This document shows positions 39,701-53,400 of a DNA stretch of 64,000 bases, in pieces. Numbering within the stretch: the stretch's first letter is position 1; the number at the start of each line of letters is the position of its first letter. A program made the translations under genes and the position numbers. The notes beneath the pieces were generated by a model. It was not told the origin of the DNA. It saw only the letters and a program-made list of their open reading frames with translations, and made no database searches. Source of the stretch: Carettochelys insculpta (taxonomy: Eukaryota > Chordata > Testudines > Carettochelyidae); assembly GCF_033958435.1 (NCBI RefSeq), contig NC_134138.1:80400298-80464297 (forward strand). Reading direction: 5' to 3'.

Positions 39701-41396
39701 TGTGTTGAGTTACTGAAGGTGCAGAGTGGGCCAGAGGTCTCCCTTGGATTTTGCTCTTAGGAAATAGTGGAAGTAGGAACGCTGGCCCCTTTGTTCCTAA
39801 GGAACCTTCTCCATTGCCCCTTTAGCAAGCAGTGACTGCACCTCCTGAATGAGGAGTTGCTTATGAGAAGGGACGATGAAGAGAGAGAGGGAAGCAAGGG
39901 TAGAAGAACGGTGTGGTAGTTATCTGGAGGGACAATCCCCTCTCTGCCATACGAAGTACCCATTGGTCTGAAGTAATCAGAGACCATGCACTGTAGAAAG
40001 GAGGTAGTTGGGATGAGAAGGTGAGGTGGGATGGATCCAGAGAGGAGGAGGATGATGCTTGTGGCCAGCTGAAGGCTTGGGCTGGCCAGAGGATTGGTGT
40101 GGGCATTTTCTGTCCCTCTTTCCTCTGTGGTCTTTCCTGGTGACCCTGAGGATGATATGGGAGCAGCAACAGATGTGGTGTGAAATGTCTGTGTTGCGTA
40201 GTTGCATATGCAGCCTTCTTATAGGTCTTTTCCAAAAAGAGAGCTGTGCCCTCAAATGGAGGTCCTTAATAGTTTGCTGGATGTACTAAGGTGGGCCCGA
40301 GACCTGGCTAGAGGTGTGTCTGCACATGATGATACCTGTGGCTATGATGTGTGTGTCCACGTCAGAAGCGTCCAATGCGCACTTCGTGACTTAGCCCACT
40401 CCTATTGACACTGGTATAAGCACTCAATGAACTGGTCTCATAGGAAACACCTTATTTCCTACAGTAAAAGTACAGGGTCACATGTCTTGCTCAAAACATT
40501 TCTGACATTTAGAAGATGCTGTTTTGCTTAGATCTTCTTCAAAATGTCTAATATGTAATTAACAAAGAGAACTAGCGATCTTGTCTTCTTGACCCCTCCC
40601 TCATCTTTTCAAAAGATTTTGGCTCTTCAGATTTGGTCCACCTTGTCTGAAATACACCACACTTGGAATGCAATGGGGACGCTGAGATTACAGCATTATT
40701 AATTTCTAGCAGGCTGAGCTGAAACCAGTTACATTGTCTTAGTCATTTATACTGTGGCCTTATTGATAAATTACAGAAAGATCCAATATTGGCCAAGCAG
40801 CTCTTCAGCAATTTGTTTACTGGAATTTTGGAAGAAATGAACAAATTTAAGAGTCCGTCAGAGAAAAACTGCATTACCCAGGAGTTGCTGCAGAACTTCA
40901 ACCGCTTCCTAAGCACAACAGTGTCTTACTTCCCACCATTCATAGCCTGCATCCAGGTAATGCTTTCTGTGGCATGTTGTCTCATGAAAGTGGTGTCACA
41001 GCTAACTCCTGACAGTGCGTTTTAACCTTGCTAGAGGATTAAAGCAAAGGAGGGGATAGAGTGTAAATGGAGGCAAACAGTCAAGGAAGATGGCAAAAGA
41101 TTTGTTCTGTAACCTATGCGACATCCAAATGCTTCGTATGATTTTGTGTTCCATAAGTATGAAACAAAAATCAGAGTTAAAAGCCAGAAATCAAAGCTAC
41201 ATGAATTTAGCCAGAATGCTTCAATGCAGCATTTCCTAAACAGTTGAAAGCTGGGTCCCCTTTTATGAAGGTGGAACCAGTTGTTCTACAGTTCCAACAC
41301 ATGTTAGTTAAAGGCCTGTCCATATTAATGTAAACATCTTCTGTATCCTGCCTGACTAGTTTCTCACATGTGCATCAAACAACATATTGGGAAATG

Positions 41397-41460
<64 letters not shown>

Positions 41461-44400
41461 AATAATACTGTACTTCCTTTGCTTTCTTACATGAGTTATT
41501 GAGCAGTGAAAATAACGGTGATAACATTAAAACATCATCATTAGGCAATTTTAAAGTAGCATCCATTGAGGTAATAGGCTAGGTCATGCATCACAGCTAC
41601 GGTTTCAGTTTGGTGTGAATTCAGGCATGCATTGTTACTTCTGTTACATTCTGGTCACATTGTGAAGGTTTTTCTGCAACCATAATGGATAAATACTTTA
41701 AAAAAAATAAAAGCTCTGAGATTAATTCAGAAGTCTGGCCATACCAGCTAATCTTTTGGGGCATGTTCTTCACAGTTCATTGAGAAATGTTGAGGTGTAA
41801 GGCTTACAACTATTAATAGCATGTGTTCTCCCCCTCCCCGCTCCTCAGCAACTCCTTATTAATTTCTTGCCAGTGTCTTCAGTCCATTCCCTTACAATGA
41901 CTACTTGTTACTAATTTCACTAGAAATGCAGGCAGTCTTCTGCTAAAGGGAAAATGCAAACCCATGAAAGCTGTTCCCATTAATACTAATAGTTGAACCT
42001 TTCGCCTCTGCTGCCTCTTTGTTCTGTTTACATAAAACCAACAAGCAATTTTGAATATCATGTCAGCTCCTATTTTACCTTAATTTTCAGAGTTTCTAGT
42101 AAAATGTATGGTCATCCAAGTGATCGCAGTAATCACACAGTCATCACACTGCTTCCCCAGAGGAAGTGACCTGAACAGGTAACAATCTCTCTCCTGCCAT
42201 CCATCTTCAGCTTCTGACAAACAGAGTCTGGGAACATCATTCCTTACCCACCCTGGCCAACAGTCATTAATGGACCTTACCTCTATGTATTTATTTAGCT
42301 CTTTTTTAAACCCTGTTATAGTCCTATCCTTCACAGCTTCCTCTGGCAAGGAGCTCCATATTTTGACTGTACACTGTGTGAAGAATTTCCTTTTATTTGT
42401 TTTAAACCTGCTGCCCATTAATTTCTTTTGGTGTCCCCTAGTTCTTATGTTATGGGAACAAATATTTTTCCTTGTTCGCTTCCTCTACACGGCTCATAAT
42501 TTTGTATACCTCTATCATATCCCTCCTTAGTATCCTCTTTTCTAAGCTGAAATGTCCTTGTCTCCTTAATCTCTCTTCATATGGTAACTGTTCCAAACCC
42601 TAATAATTTTAGGTGCCCTTTTCTAAAAGTTTTCTAATGCTAATATATCTTTTTTAGATGAGGTGACCACATCTGTATTCAAGATGTGGGCATAGCATGG
42701 TTTTATACAAGGGCAATAAGATATTCCCTGTCTTATTCAATGCCCCCTTTTTTAGTGATTCCTAGCATCCTGTTTGCTTTTTTGACTGCTGCTGCACACT
42801 GCATGGATGTTTTTAGAGAACTATCCATGATGATTCCAAGATCTCTTTCCTGATTAGTTGCAGCTAAATTAGTCCCCATCATATTGTATGTATAGCTGTT
42901 TTTTTTTTTTTCCATTCTGCATTACTTTACGTTTATCTACATTACATTTCATTGGCCATTTTGTTGCCCAATTGCTTAGTTTTGTGAGATCCTTTTGAAG
43001 TTCTTCACAATCTGCTTTGGTCTTAACTATCTTGAGCAGTTTAATATCATCTGCAAACTTTGCCATGTCACTGTTTACCCCTTTTCTCCAGGTCATTTAT
43101 GAATAAGTTGCATAGGATTGGTCCTAGGACCGACCCTGGGGGAACACCACTATTTACCCCACTCCAGTCTAAAAAATTACCATTCTTCATCAAGTGTCCC
43201 CGTGGGTGCTCCACAATAGGGACCCCACAATAGGTGTCGGGCTCACCTGGCGCCGCAGATCGGAATTCTTCCAGCAGTTTCTACTGGATCGCGCATGCAC
43301 CAGCGTGTGCCACTCCTTTGCACGTCCCCGGCCACGTGCGTGATCCGGTCCCCGCCAGTTCCTTCTCAACCGCCATCGGCTGCAGACGGAATCCGCTCAG
43401 GCTATGGCCAGAGTCAGATGAGACAGTGTTTCTACGTGTAAATTGTTTTCTTTTTTTTTCAAAAAAAAAAAAAAAAGAGAGAGAGAGAGAGGAGCGGAGA
43501 AGAAGAGTGGACGTGAAGGCCAGTAGGCCGCCCGCTGCCCTGCAGGCCGGGGTCCGCAATTCGGGTAAACAGGCACGGATAAGGTGCTAAGTACCCTATT
43601 AACAGTAAAGGACTCACCGAGATGGCTTCTTCAGGCTTTAAAAAGTGTGAGTCCTGCCATGAAGCTGTGCCGGCCTCCGATGGGCATAGTGAATGCATCC
43701 GATGCCTGGGGGAATCACATGTTACCCAGAAGTGTTCCCACTGTGCTAAGCTCACAGCCAGGGCAAGAAAAGACAGAGAAATGCGTTGTAAAATGCTCTT
43801 GTTTGATAAGGCCCTCCAGCCAGACGCGCTGGAGAGGCAATCAGAAGGGCCCTCTGGGTTCCACAAAAGGAAGGCAGCTTCTCTGACCTCCTCGGTGCAA
43901 AAACGGAGGAAGCTCTCCCCAGCTCAATCCCTGCCGGCGGTCTCAGCGAGTGGGACGGGCGGAGCACACAGCCCCCAGCTGCATATTCAGGCAAGCGGCA
44001 CCGCGGCAGCGCACGTGGCAGAGGCTGAGCCTCCAATTACAAAACAGCCAGCACACGCAGCGCCTAGAGCAGCAGCCAGGCCAGCGCAGGAACCGGGGGC
44101 ACCACCACAGGCGGCACCGACCCCCGCGGCACCAATGGTGCAGGGCCAGCAGGCACGGAGCCCGCAGGCACCAGAGGACGTTATCCGCGCAGCACCGCAG
44201 CTGAGCGGGCAGAGCGCGGCGCCGACAGCAGGGTCGAGATCCCCGGCGCGGCAGGGGGCGGTGCCAGCCCCGCAGGGGAGGGGAAAGGCAAGAGCAAAAA
44301 CCCGGCACCCAGCCCTTCTCTGGACAGGGCTGCGCTTCTGCTAACAACAAGCTCTCCCCCTGTGCTACACACGCCGCCCAGAAGGCCTGGGTCTCCACCG

Positions 44401-47400
44401 GCCTATCCAGAACCACCTCCTCTATTCCTCCAACCAATGTCACCATGGCTGGGGCCACCTTTGCCTTTTCTGGGATTGGATCCGCTGGAGTACTATCACA
44501 AACCAGTGTCACTGCTATCTGTGTCCTCGCGGAGGTCTCGCTCTCCCAGACATCGGGGGTACACACCCCGAGAGTGGTCCAGGTCTCCGTCCCCAGGCCC
44601 GTGCTGCCATGGTCGTTCCTATCATGCTGGACAGAGACACCCCAGGCCTACGCCCAGGGGCAGGTCCCCCCGGCCAGCCAATACCCCCGTGGATGTTCCC
44701 AGGCGCAGATGGAAACTCAGTTATCTCAAGGGCAGTTAATTTTAGAACCACGAGACTTTCCTTCGCAATCCTCCAGCGAGCAGGTACACCATCGACTGCA
44801 GGAACCCGAGAGTTCGAGGGAGGTTTACCCTAGTGGTTCCTCCTCATCCTCCCCAGATGAAGCCAGGGCCCCTGGGGATGTCGCTCCCCTGGATGACCTT
44901 AAACAGTTTAAGGAGCTGTTTAAAAGGGTGGTTTTCATGCAGGGCATTCAAACGGCAGAAGTGCAGGAGAAACATCACAAACTCCTGAAAAATTTGAGAC
45001 CCTCGGCTTCATCCAAAATTGCTATCCTGCTGGACGAAGCCATTATGGAGTCAGCCACTACCATATGGCAGACTCCGGCCTCTGTTCCGCCTATGAATAA
45101 AAGAGCAGACAAGAAGTACTTCGTCCCGGCAAAGGGCATGGAGTTCCTTTTCAGTCACCCACAACCGAACTCACTGGTGGTTGAATCATCCCAGCAGACG
45201 TCAAAGACTTCTCAGTACAAATCGGGGGGATCGGACAAAGATGCCAAGAAGCTAGAGCTGTTTGGCAGGAAGGTATATTCCTCTTCCACCCTGCTATTGA
45301 GAATGGCAAATTATGCTGCACACCTAGCAAACCATAACTTCGATAATTACTCCAGGCTTACTTCTCTTATGGATTCACTTCCGGAGGATAAGAAGCCGGT
45401 GTTAAAGGCGATTGTGCAAGAGGGCTACGCCGCTTCGAGGACGGGAGTCCAGATCGCCTTGGATGTGGCAGATACGGCGGCATGCTCAACGGCTACAGCA
45501 GTGGTCATGCGTAGAGAATCCTGGCTCCAGACATCGGGCATCCCAAGGGATCTACAGGCGAAGATCGTGGATCTTCCCTTTGACATGCAAAAGTTGTTTG
45601 CAGACTCAACCGACTCGGTCCTCCACTCCAGTAAGGACTCAAGAGCTACACTTAGAACCCTGGGTATTTATACCCCTCCATATAGGAAGAAAAAATATTA
45701 CCCTCAGCAAAGACGCTACCCATACCAACCACAGCATGCACAGTATCAGCGGGGCTACGACCAAGGGCGACATCAACAGCAGCAACAGTACAGAACTCCC
45801 AGGCGACGTTCCCAACAAAGCCGTGCACCCTTGGGACAGGCCCAAAGGCAACAAGTTTGATGGGCATGTTGAGGGCTGCACTATCACTACCATCGTGCAA
45901 TGCCACTCTCATCTCATGTTCCATCATCGCCTCAGACCATTTCACTCCCAATGGCAAAAGATCACCGCAGACAAATGGGTGCTGGAGATCATAGCCACGG
46001 GTTACGCGATCCCCTTCCAGTCGCTCCCACCGACGAAGCCTCCCTCCAGGCCCCACCTCCGGGACGCTGCCCACGAGGCGAGGCTCATACAGGAGGTGCA
46101 CCACCTTATGTTCATAGGGGCGGTGGAAAGAGTACCAGAACAATTCCAGGGGAAAGGGTTTTATTCACGCTACTTCCTCACAGAGAAGAAAACAGGAGGC
46201 TGGAGGCCCATCTTAGATCTTCGGGGCCTCAACCGCTACTTGCACAAGCAATGGTTTCGGATGATTACAGTCGCCTCCATACTCATGGCACTGGACGATG
46301 GAGATTGGTTTGCAGCCCTCGACTTACAAGATGCTCACTTTCATATAACGATCCACCCAGCACACAGGCACTTCCTCCGCTTCATGGTCGGCAAGGAACA
46401 CTTCCAGTACAGGGTTCTTCCGTTTGGCCTCTCCTCGGCCCCCAGAGTTTTTACCAAAACCTTGGCAGTGGTGTCAGCCTACCTGCACAGACAGGGGGTA
46501 TTCATATTTCCATACCTGGACGACTGCCTACTGAAAGGAGCCTCGAAGACAGAGGTCCTACGCATGATACGCATCACAGCGGACGCATTTTCTTCACTGG
46601 GCCTAGTCATCAACCTCGCGAAGTCAAAGACCGACCCCACACAGGACATAGAGTTCATGGGGCACGCATAAACTCTATCACAGCAAGGGTGTATCTGCCC
46701 GACACCCGCTTTCGTGTCATCAGTATGCTGGTGCAAGTCATTACATACAGCCCCACGGTGCCGGTCTTAACGTGCTTACAGCTGCTGGGCCATATGGCGG
46801 CAGCAACATTTGTGGTACAGAATGCCAGATTGCACATGCGAAGCCTACAGCATTGGCTGGCGAGCGTCTACAAACTGGCATCCCACACCATTCACAGGGT
46901 AGTGTCGCCCACGACAGAGGTGCACAGATCCCTGGCGTGGTGGGTAAATCCCAAGAACTTGCTAGCAGGGGTGCCCTTTCACCAACCACAAATTTCTATT
47001 TTTCTTACTACCGACGCCTCCCACATAGGATGGGGAGCACACATCGGTGACAAGGTGACGCAAGGGCTATGGTCCCCTGCGGAACAGTCACTGCACATAA
47101 ACATACTAGAGCTCAGAGCAGTGTTCAATGCCTGCAAGCATTTCCGAGACCACATATGTGGCAAAGTAGTCGGGATCAGTACAGACAATATCTCCACTAT
47201 GTTTTACATAAATCGACAAGGAGGAGCCCGATCCCGTGCCCTATGTGCGGAAGCAGTCTGACTGTGGAACTGGTGCATCGCCAACAACATTACATTGAAA
47301 GCCTCGTACTTGCCAGGTGCTCACAACATGAAAGCAGATCAGCTGAGCAGGCGCTTTGCACTCACGCACGAAAGGCAGATCTGCGCCGATCTGCTACGAC

Positions 47401-50400
47401 CGATCTTTCACACATGGTGGTTTCCCCAGATCGATCTGTTTGCCACACAGCACAAGAAGAAGTGTCCCCAGTACTGCTCCAGAGCAGGAGTGGGGCGGGG
47501 GTCCCTGGGGGACGCATTCATGATTCCATGGAAGGGCCCCCTACTTTACGTGTCCCCCCCCCACAGCGCTTATCCACAAGGTCTTGCAGAAAGCCAGAAG
47601 GGAGAGAGCTCGCATGACACTAGTAGTCCCAACGTGGGATCGGCAGCAATGGTTTCCCTTGCTTCTGCGCATGTCGGACCGCCCACCGCTCCCCCTGCCG
47701 GTGGCGCGGGACCTACTCACGCAGTCCCAGGGGTCCATAGTGCACCCGAGCCCTCAGAGCCTGCGCCTACAAGCATGGCTAATCCATGGCTCAGCTCCTT
47801 AGAAAGTACATGCATGGAGAGAGTACAACAAGTCCTGGAAAGTAGCCGAAGGACCTCCACCAGGAAGACTTATAAGCAGAAATGGACTCGATTCACAGCC
47901 TGGTGTTCCGCCAAACAGTTAGCTTCCCTTGCCATTCCTATACCAGTAATACTTGAATACTTATTGGATCTCAAGAGGGACGGACTTTCATTATCCTCAC
48001 TAAAAGTCCACCTCGCCGCTATATCAGCCTTTCGGCATACAGAGGAGGGGCCCACGGTATTTGCCCATCCTATCGTTACCAGGTTCTTGAAGAGGTTGGT
48101 AAACCTGTACCCCCCTCAGAAACCACTTCCGCAATCGTGGAACCTGGACCTGGTGCTCAGCACGCTCACGGGTCCACCTTTTGAACCATTAGCCACGGTT
48201 CCCCTACGTCTCCTTAGGATAAAAACAACCTTCCTCCTTGCAATTACGTCAGCTCGCAGGGTCAGTGAGCTTGCAGCAGTTATGGCAATGCCACCCTGCA
48301 CAGTATTCTCAAAGGAGGTGGTAACTTTACGGCTGCACCCAGCCTTTGTTCCAAAAGTTTCATCAGAATTCCATCTTAACGAGCCAATAGTTTTACCCGA
48401 AGCCTTGCAGCTCCAGCAAGGAGGCACGCCTGCATCTCCTGGATGTGAGAAGGGCGTTGGCCTTCTACATAGACAGAACTAAGTCCTTCCGGAAAACGGA
48501 CAGGCTTCTAGTATCTGTCGCTCCCAGGTCAAAAGGAGAAGGTCTCTGTTCACAGAGAATCTCAAAGCACATTGTATCCTGTATAAAAATGTGCTATGAA
48601 CTTCAAAAGACTCCTTTGCTGGCCCCGCCCAGGGCTCACTCCACCAGGGCGGTGGCGGCGTCAACAGCCTTCTATAAGGGCATTGCATTGAAGGACATCT
48701 GTAGAGCGGCAACCTGGTCATCCTGTGACACCTTCGCCAAGCATTATGCCCTACATCGGGTATTCCAAGAGGATACCCGCCTCTCAACAGCAGTCCTTTC
48801 GAGGGCAAGCTGCAGATAAAGTGATTACCCACCTCCTTTCTTGGGTTACTGCTGGGTAGTCACCTATTGTGGAGCACCCACAGGGACACTCGATGAAGAA
48901 AGAGAAGTTACTCACCGTAGTAACGATGGTTCTTCGAGATGTGTGCCCGTGGGTGCTTCACCACCCGCCCATCCTCCCCACTTCGGATCTCTGTCTAATG
49001 TTTTGCAGGAGCACCCGAGGCAGTTGGTCAAGGAACTGGTGGGGACCAGATCGCGCACATGGCTGGGGACGTGCAAGGGAGCGGCGTGCGCCGGCGCATG
49101 CACGATCCAGGAGAAACTGCTGGAAGAATCCCGATCTGCCCAACACCTATTGTGGGGTCCCTGTTGTGGAGCACCCACGGGGACACATCTCAAAGAACCA
49201 TCGTTACTACGGTGAGTAACTTCTCTTTTCTTCCTCCCTTTGTTTCTTTTCTTTTAACCAAGTCTCAGTCCATGAAAGGATCTTCCCTCTTATCTCATGA
49301 TAACTTAATTTACATAAGAGCCTTTGGTGAGGGACCTTGTCAAAAGCTGTTTGGAAATGTAAGTACACTATATCTACTGGATCCTCTGTGTCCACTTGTT
49401 TGTTGACCCCTTCAAAGAACTCTTCTGATGAAGCCATTCCTTGCCCATGAAAGCTTATGCGCCGAAATATGTTAGTCTGTAAGGTGCCACAAGACTTCCT
49501 GTTGTTCTCTAATAGATTAGTAAGACGTGATTTCCCTTTACAGAAACCATGTTGACTTTTGCCCAACAAATTATGTTCTTCTCTGTATCTTGACAATTTT
49601 ATTCTTGACTATGGTTTCAACTAGTTTGCCTGCTACCAACATTAGACTTACTGGTCCATAATTGCGGGGATCAACTCGAGCCCTTTTTAAATATGGGCTT
49701 TACATTAGGTATCTTCCAGTCACGGGGTACAGAAGCTGATTTAAAGGATAGCAGAACTATTAACTGTGGTTTGTAATCTATTTCACATTCGAGTTCTTTT
49801 GGAACTCCTGGGAGAATGCCATTTGGTCCTGGTGACTTGTTACTGTTAAGTTTATCAGTTAGTTCCAAAAAAAGGAGCAGCGGACAGGGGGCAGCAGCAA
49901 ACAGGGAAGGGAGTTTGCCTCTGGGAGTTCGCTGAGGGAGGAGCCCCGTGTTTGTTGTCATTTTCAGGTATGGTGTTCCACCTGTGCCCTGCAAGGCAGC
50001 ACTATCAGGAAAAGGAGTCTTTGAAGAGAAGAGCCTGAAGAGCGATGGGGGAGTGTGGACCTGGGGGCACTGAGAGCAGCTGGGGGGAGAAGGGCCAGTG
50101 CAGTGAGGAGGGCAGACATGGGAGCAGATGGGGGTAGTGGGTTGGGGAGGGTCCTATGGTGATGGTAGCTGGGCGGGGGTGAAAGGTGGGGAGGGGGGTC
50201 CCGGGGATATGAGGTCATTGCTCCGCAGGGAGCTATGGTGACTCGTGGTAACAGGGAGGTATGAAGTAGTGGGATCCTTTATCACATTCTCCACACCCCA
50301 CTGCCTTGTGGGTTATCCTGGGAAGGAGAAAGGCTAAGGGAGTAAACCCTGACAGAAAATCCGGAGTGGAGTCCGAAGGCGGTTCGGTGTCAACTTCTGG

Positions 50401-53400
50401 CACTGTCCCGGCAACTCCTGCAGCTGAGCTGGTACCAGACGTGGAGGTTATCCTCTCCTTTGGACTATATCAGTAAAGCCGAGAAGGGGACACTGTTGTC
50501 TGGGCAGCCCAGAGTCCCCATAATAAGTGCCCAGGCTTGTGCCCGGAGAGGTACTCCGGCATCGCTGAACAGCGTTGCATCAACACGGGAGGCAACAGAT
50601 ACTGGTTATAAGCTCTTGCTCGATTGGCGTAGAGAACAAGCGCCAGGGGTTACCTTCGACAGTGGGAGAGATCCTCGCATCTCACTGGACAGTCACCGCC
50701 CACCTCAAGCTGGGCAGCCCCCAGCCAATAGGGTACTGTCCCGCCACAGTTCACCTGCCTCGCTGGGTGCGTGAGGCTTAAGGTTCCTGAACCTGACAAG
50801 TGACTGAAATTTGGGCACCAGGCAAACCAATAAGAAAATCAACAAGAAATGAGAAACATCAACAATTTAAGCTTGCTTGCTGGAATGTGCGGACCATGCT
50901 GACCGGCTTGACTGAAGATCTTCAGGCCATCAGTGACACCCGAAAGACCACTGTCATCAACGAGGAACTGAAGAGGCTCCAAGTTGATATCGCTGCACTG
51001 CAAGAGACGCGACTCACAGATTCGGGATCTCTAAAGGAAAAGGACTACACCTTTTTCTGGCAGGGTAAAGCCCAGGAAGAACCCAGGGAGCATGGTGTTG
51101 GCTTTGCTGTCAGAAGCACCCTCCTACAAATGGTGGAATTAGTCATGGGCGGATCAGAAAGACTTCTTCGGATCACGCTTCAAACTTGTGCCGGTCCCGT
51201 CCACCTGATCAGCGCTTATGCTCCAACCCTGTACGCCACACCAGAAGTAAAAGACAAGTTCTGTGACGTGCTTAGTGCTGCTGTAGCACAAATACCTGCT
51301 TGTGAACAACTGTACATCTTGGGTGACTTCAATGCAAGAGTTGGAGCTGATTGGGCCTCTTGGCCTTCCTGCTTAGGACACTTCGGTGTGGGAAAAAGGA
51401 ATGACAATGGACAGCGTCTCCTTGAACTGTGCACGTACCACAATCTGTGCAGCACAAACACATTCTTCCAAACAAAGCCACAGCACAGAGTGTCGTGGAG
51501 ACACCCACACTCAAAGCACTGGCATCAACTAGACGTGGTCATCTCAAGGCGTAATAACCTCAAAAACGTCCTTTTGACATGTAGCTATCATAGTGCTGAC
51601 TGTGATCCAGATCACTCGCTAGTTTGCTCCAAGCTCAAGCTGAGACCCAAGAAGCTGTACTGCTCTAAACCTGCTGGAAGGCCCCACATTGACGCCAGAA
51701 AGACGGCAAACTCGGAGAAAGCTGAAAAGTTCAGAGAGACCCTCCAGGAAAATCTGCGCAGCGGCCCTGGGGGCGCCGATGCGACATCCAAATGGCAACA
51801 TCTGAGGGATGCAGTTTACAACACGGCCTTGTCGGTGTTTGGAAGAAGAGCTAGAAACACGAATGACTGGTTCAAAGCTAACTCCGATGAGATGATTCCA
51901 GTCATTGAAAAGAAGCGCGCTGCACTCCTGGAGTACAAACACTCACCGAGCCAGAGTACCCAACAAGCACTTAGAGCGGCCAGAAGAACAGTACAGCAGA
52001 CAGCCAGGCACTGTGCCAAGAACCACTGGCTCCAGCTATGCAGCAGCATCCAGACCTGTGCTGACTTTGGTAATCTCAGAGGAATGTATGAGGGTATGAG
52101 GAAGGCATTAGGACCCACCCAGAACAAGATGGCACCTCTGAAATCCAAATCTGGTGAAGTCATCGCTGACAAAGCCAAACAGATGGAGCGCTGGGTTGAC
52201 CACTACTCCGAGCTGTACTCACGCGAGAACGTTGTGGTTGACACAGCCCTCGATGCCGTCGAGCTCCTACCAGTAATGGACGAACTGGATCAGGACCCGA
52301 CTGTGGATGAACTGAAGAAAGCCATCGACAGCACTGCAGCAGGAAAGGCCCCTGGCCAGGATGCTATACCACCAGAGGTAATCAAGTGTGCCACGGACAC
52401 ACTCCTGGAACCCCTACATGAGCTAGTGTGCCTGTGCTGGAAAGAGGGTGAGGTTCCACAGGATATGCGCGACGCTAACATTGTAACGTTGTATAAGAAC
52501 AAAGGAGGCAGAAGCGACTGCAACAACTACCGTGGAATCTCCCTCCTAAGCGTCACTGGTAAACTGTTCGCTCGTGTCATCCTTGGCAGACTCCAGAAGA
52601 TTGCTGAGAGGGTGTACCCCGAATCGCAGTGCGGATTCCACGCAGAGAGGTCTACCGTTGACATGGTTTTCTCTCTAAGGCAGCTGCAGGAGAAGTGCAG
52701 GGAGCAGAGGACGCCACTCTACATAGCCTTCATCGACCTGACCAAGGCCTTTGACTTGGTCGGCAGGGATGGTCTGTTCAAACTGCTCCACAAGATAGGC
52801 TGTCCTCCACGGTTACTCAAGATGATCCAGTCGTTCCACGAAGACATGAGAGGAACCATCCAATATGACGGCGCATTTTCGGATGCTTTCAGAATCAGGA
52901 GCGGCGTCAAACAAGGATGCGTGCTTGCTCCGACATTGTTCGGGATCTTCTTCGCACTCCTCCTGAAGCATGCCTTTGGATCTTCAACAGAGGGGATCTT
53001 GCTGCACACAAGATCTGATGGGAAACTGTTTAACCTTGCGAGGCTGAAAGCCAAGTCTAAGGTGCGGGAAGTCCTCATCAGAGACATGCTGTTCACAGAC
53101 GATGCTGCTGTTGTGTCTCACACAGAAGACCAGCTTCAGAAACTGCTGCATCAGTTCTCCAAAGCGTGCAAGGACTTTGGGCTTACCATCAGCCTAAAGA
53201 AGACAAACATACTCGGTCAGGATGATGCTGAATCCCCATCAATCAGCATTGACAACTATACGTTAGAGATAGTCCACGAGTTCGTTTACCTTGGGTCCAC
53301 CATCACTGACACGCTGTCGTTGGACACTGAGCTTAATAGGAGGATAGGAAAAGCGGTCACAACTCTGTCCAGACTCAGCAAGAGTGTGTGGAATAACAAC

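Larger units (their letters stand above)
43183..49233 (+). mobile_element. DIRS-like tyrosine-recombinase retrotransposon, full length but broken
   Basis: About 6.05 kb inserted in an antisense CR1. The order is: left inverted repeat, gag-like frame, RT, RNase H, tyrosine recombinase, internal complementary region (about 48860-48965), right inverted repeat. DIRS elements carry no integrase or protease; they are thought to insert a circular DNA through the recombinase, without target duplication. CR1 coding sequence is contiguous across the site and no duplication is seen, in agreement. I count at least four frame changes and one internal stop, so this copy is probably not autonomous. Confidence 0.9.

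Noticed and set aside
43234..43590. 118-codon + strand frame and opposing minus frames at the DIRS left end
   Set aside because: They overlap the inverted terminal repeat and an A/GA-rich tract and lack any domain; they are by-products of the repeat.
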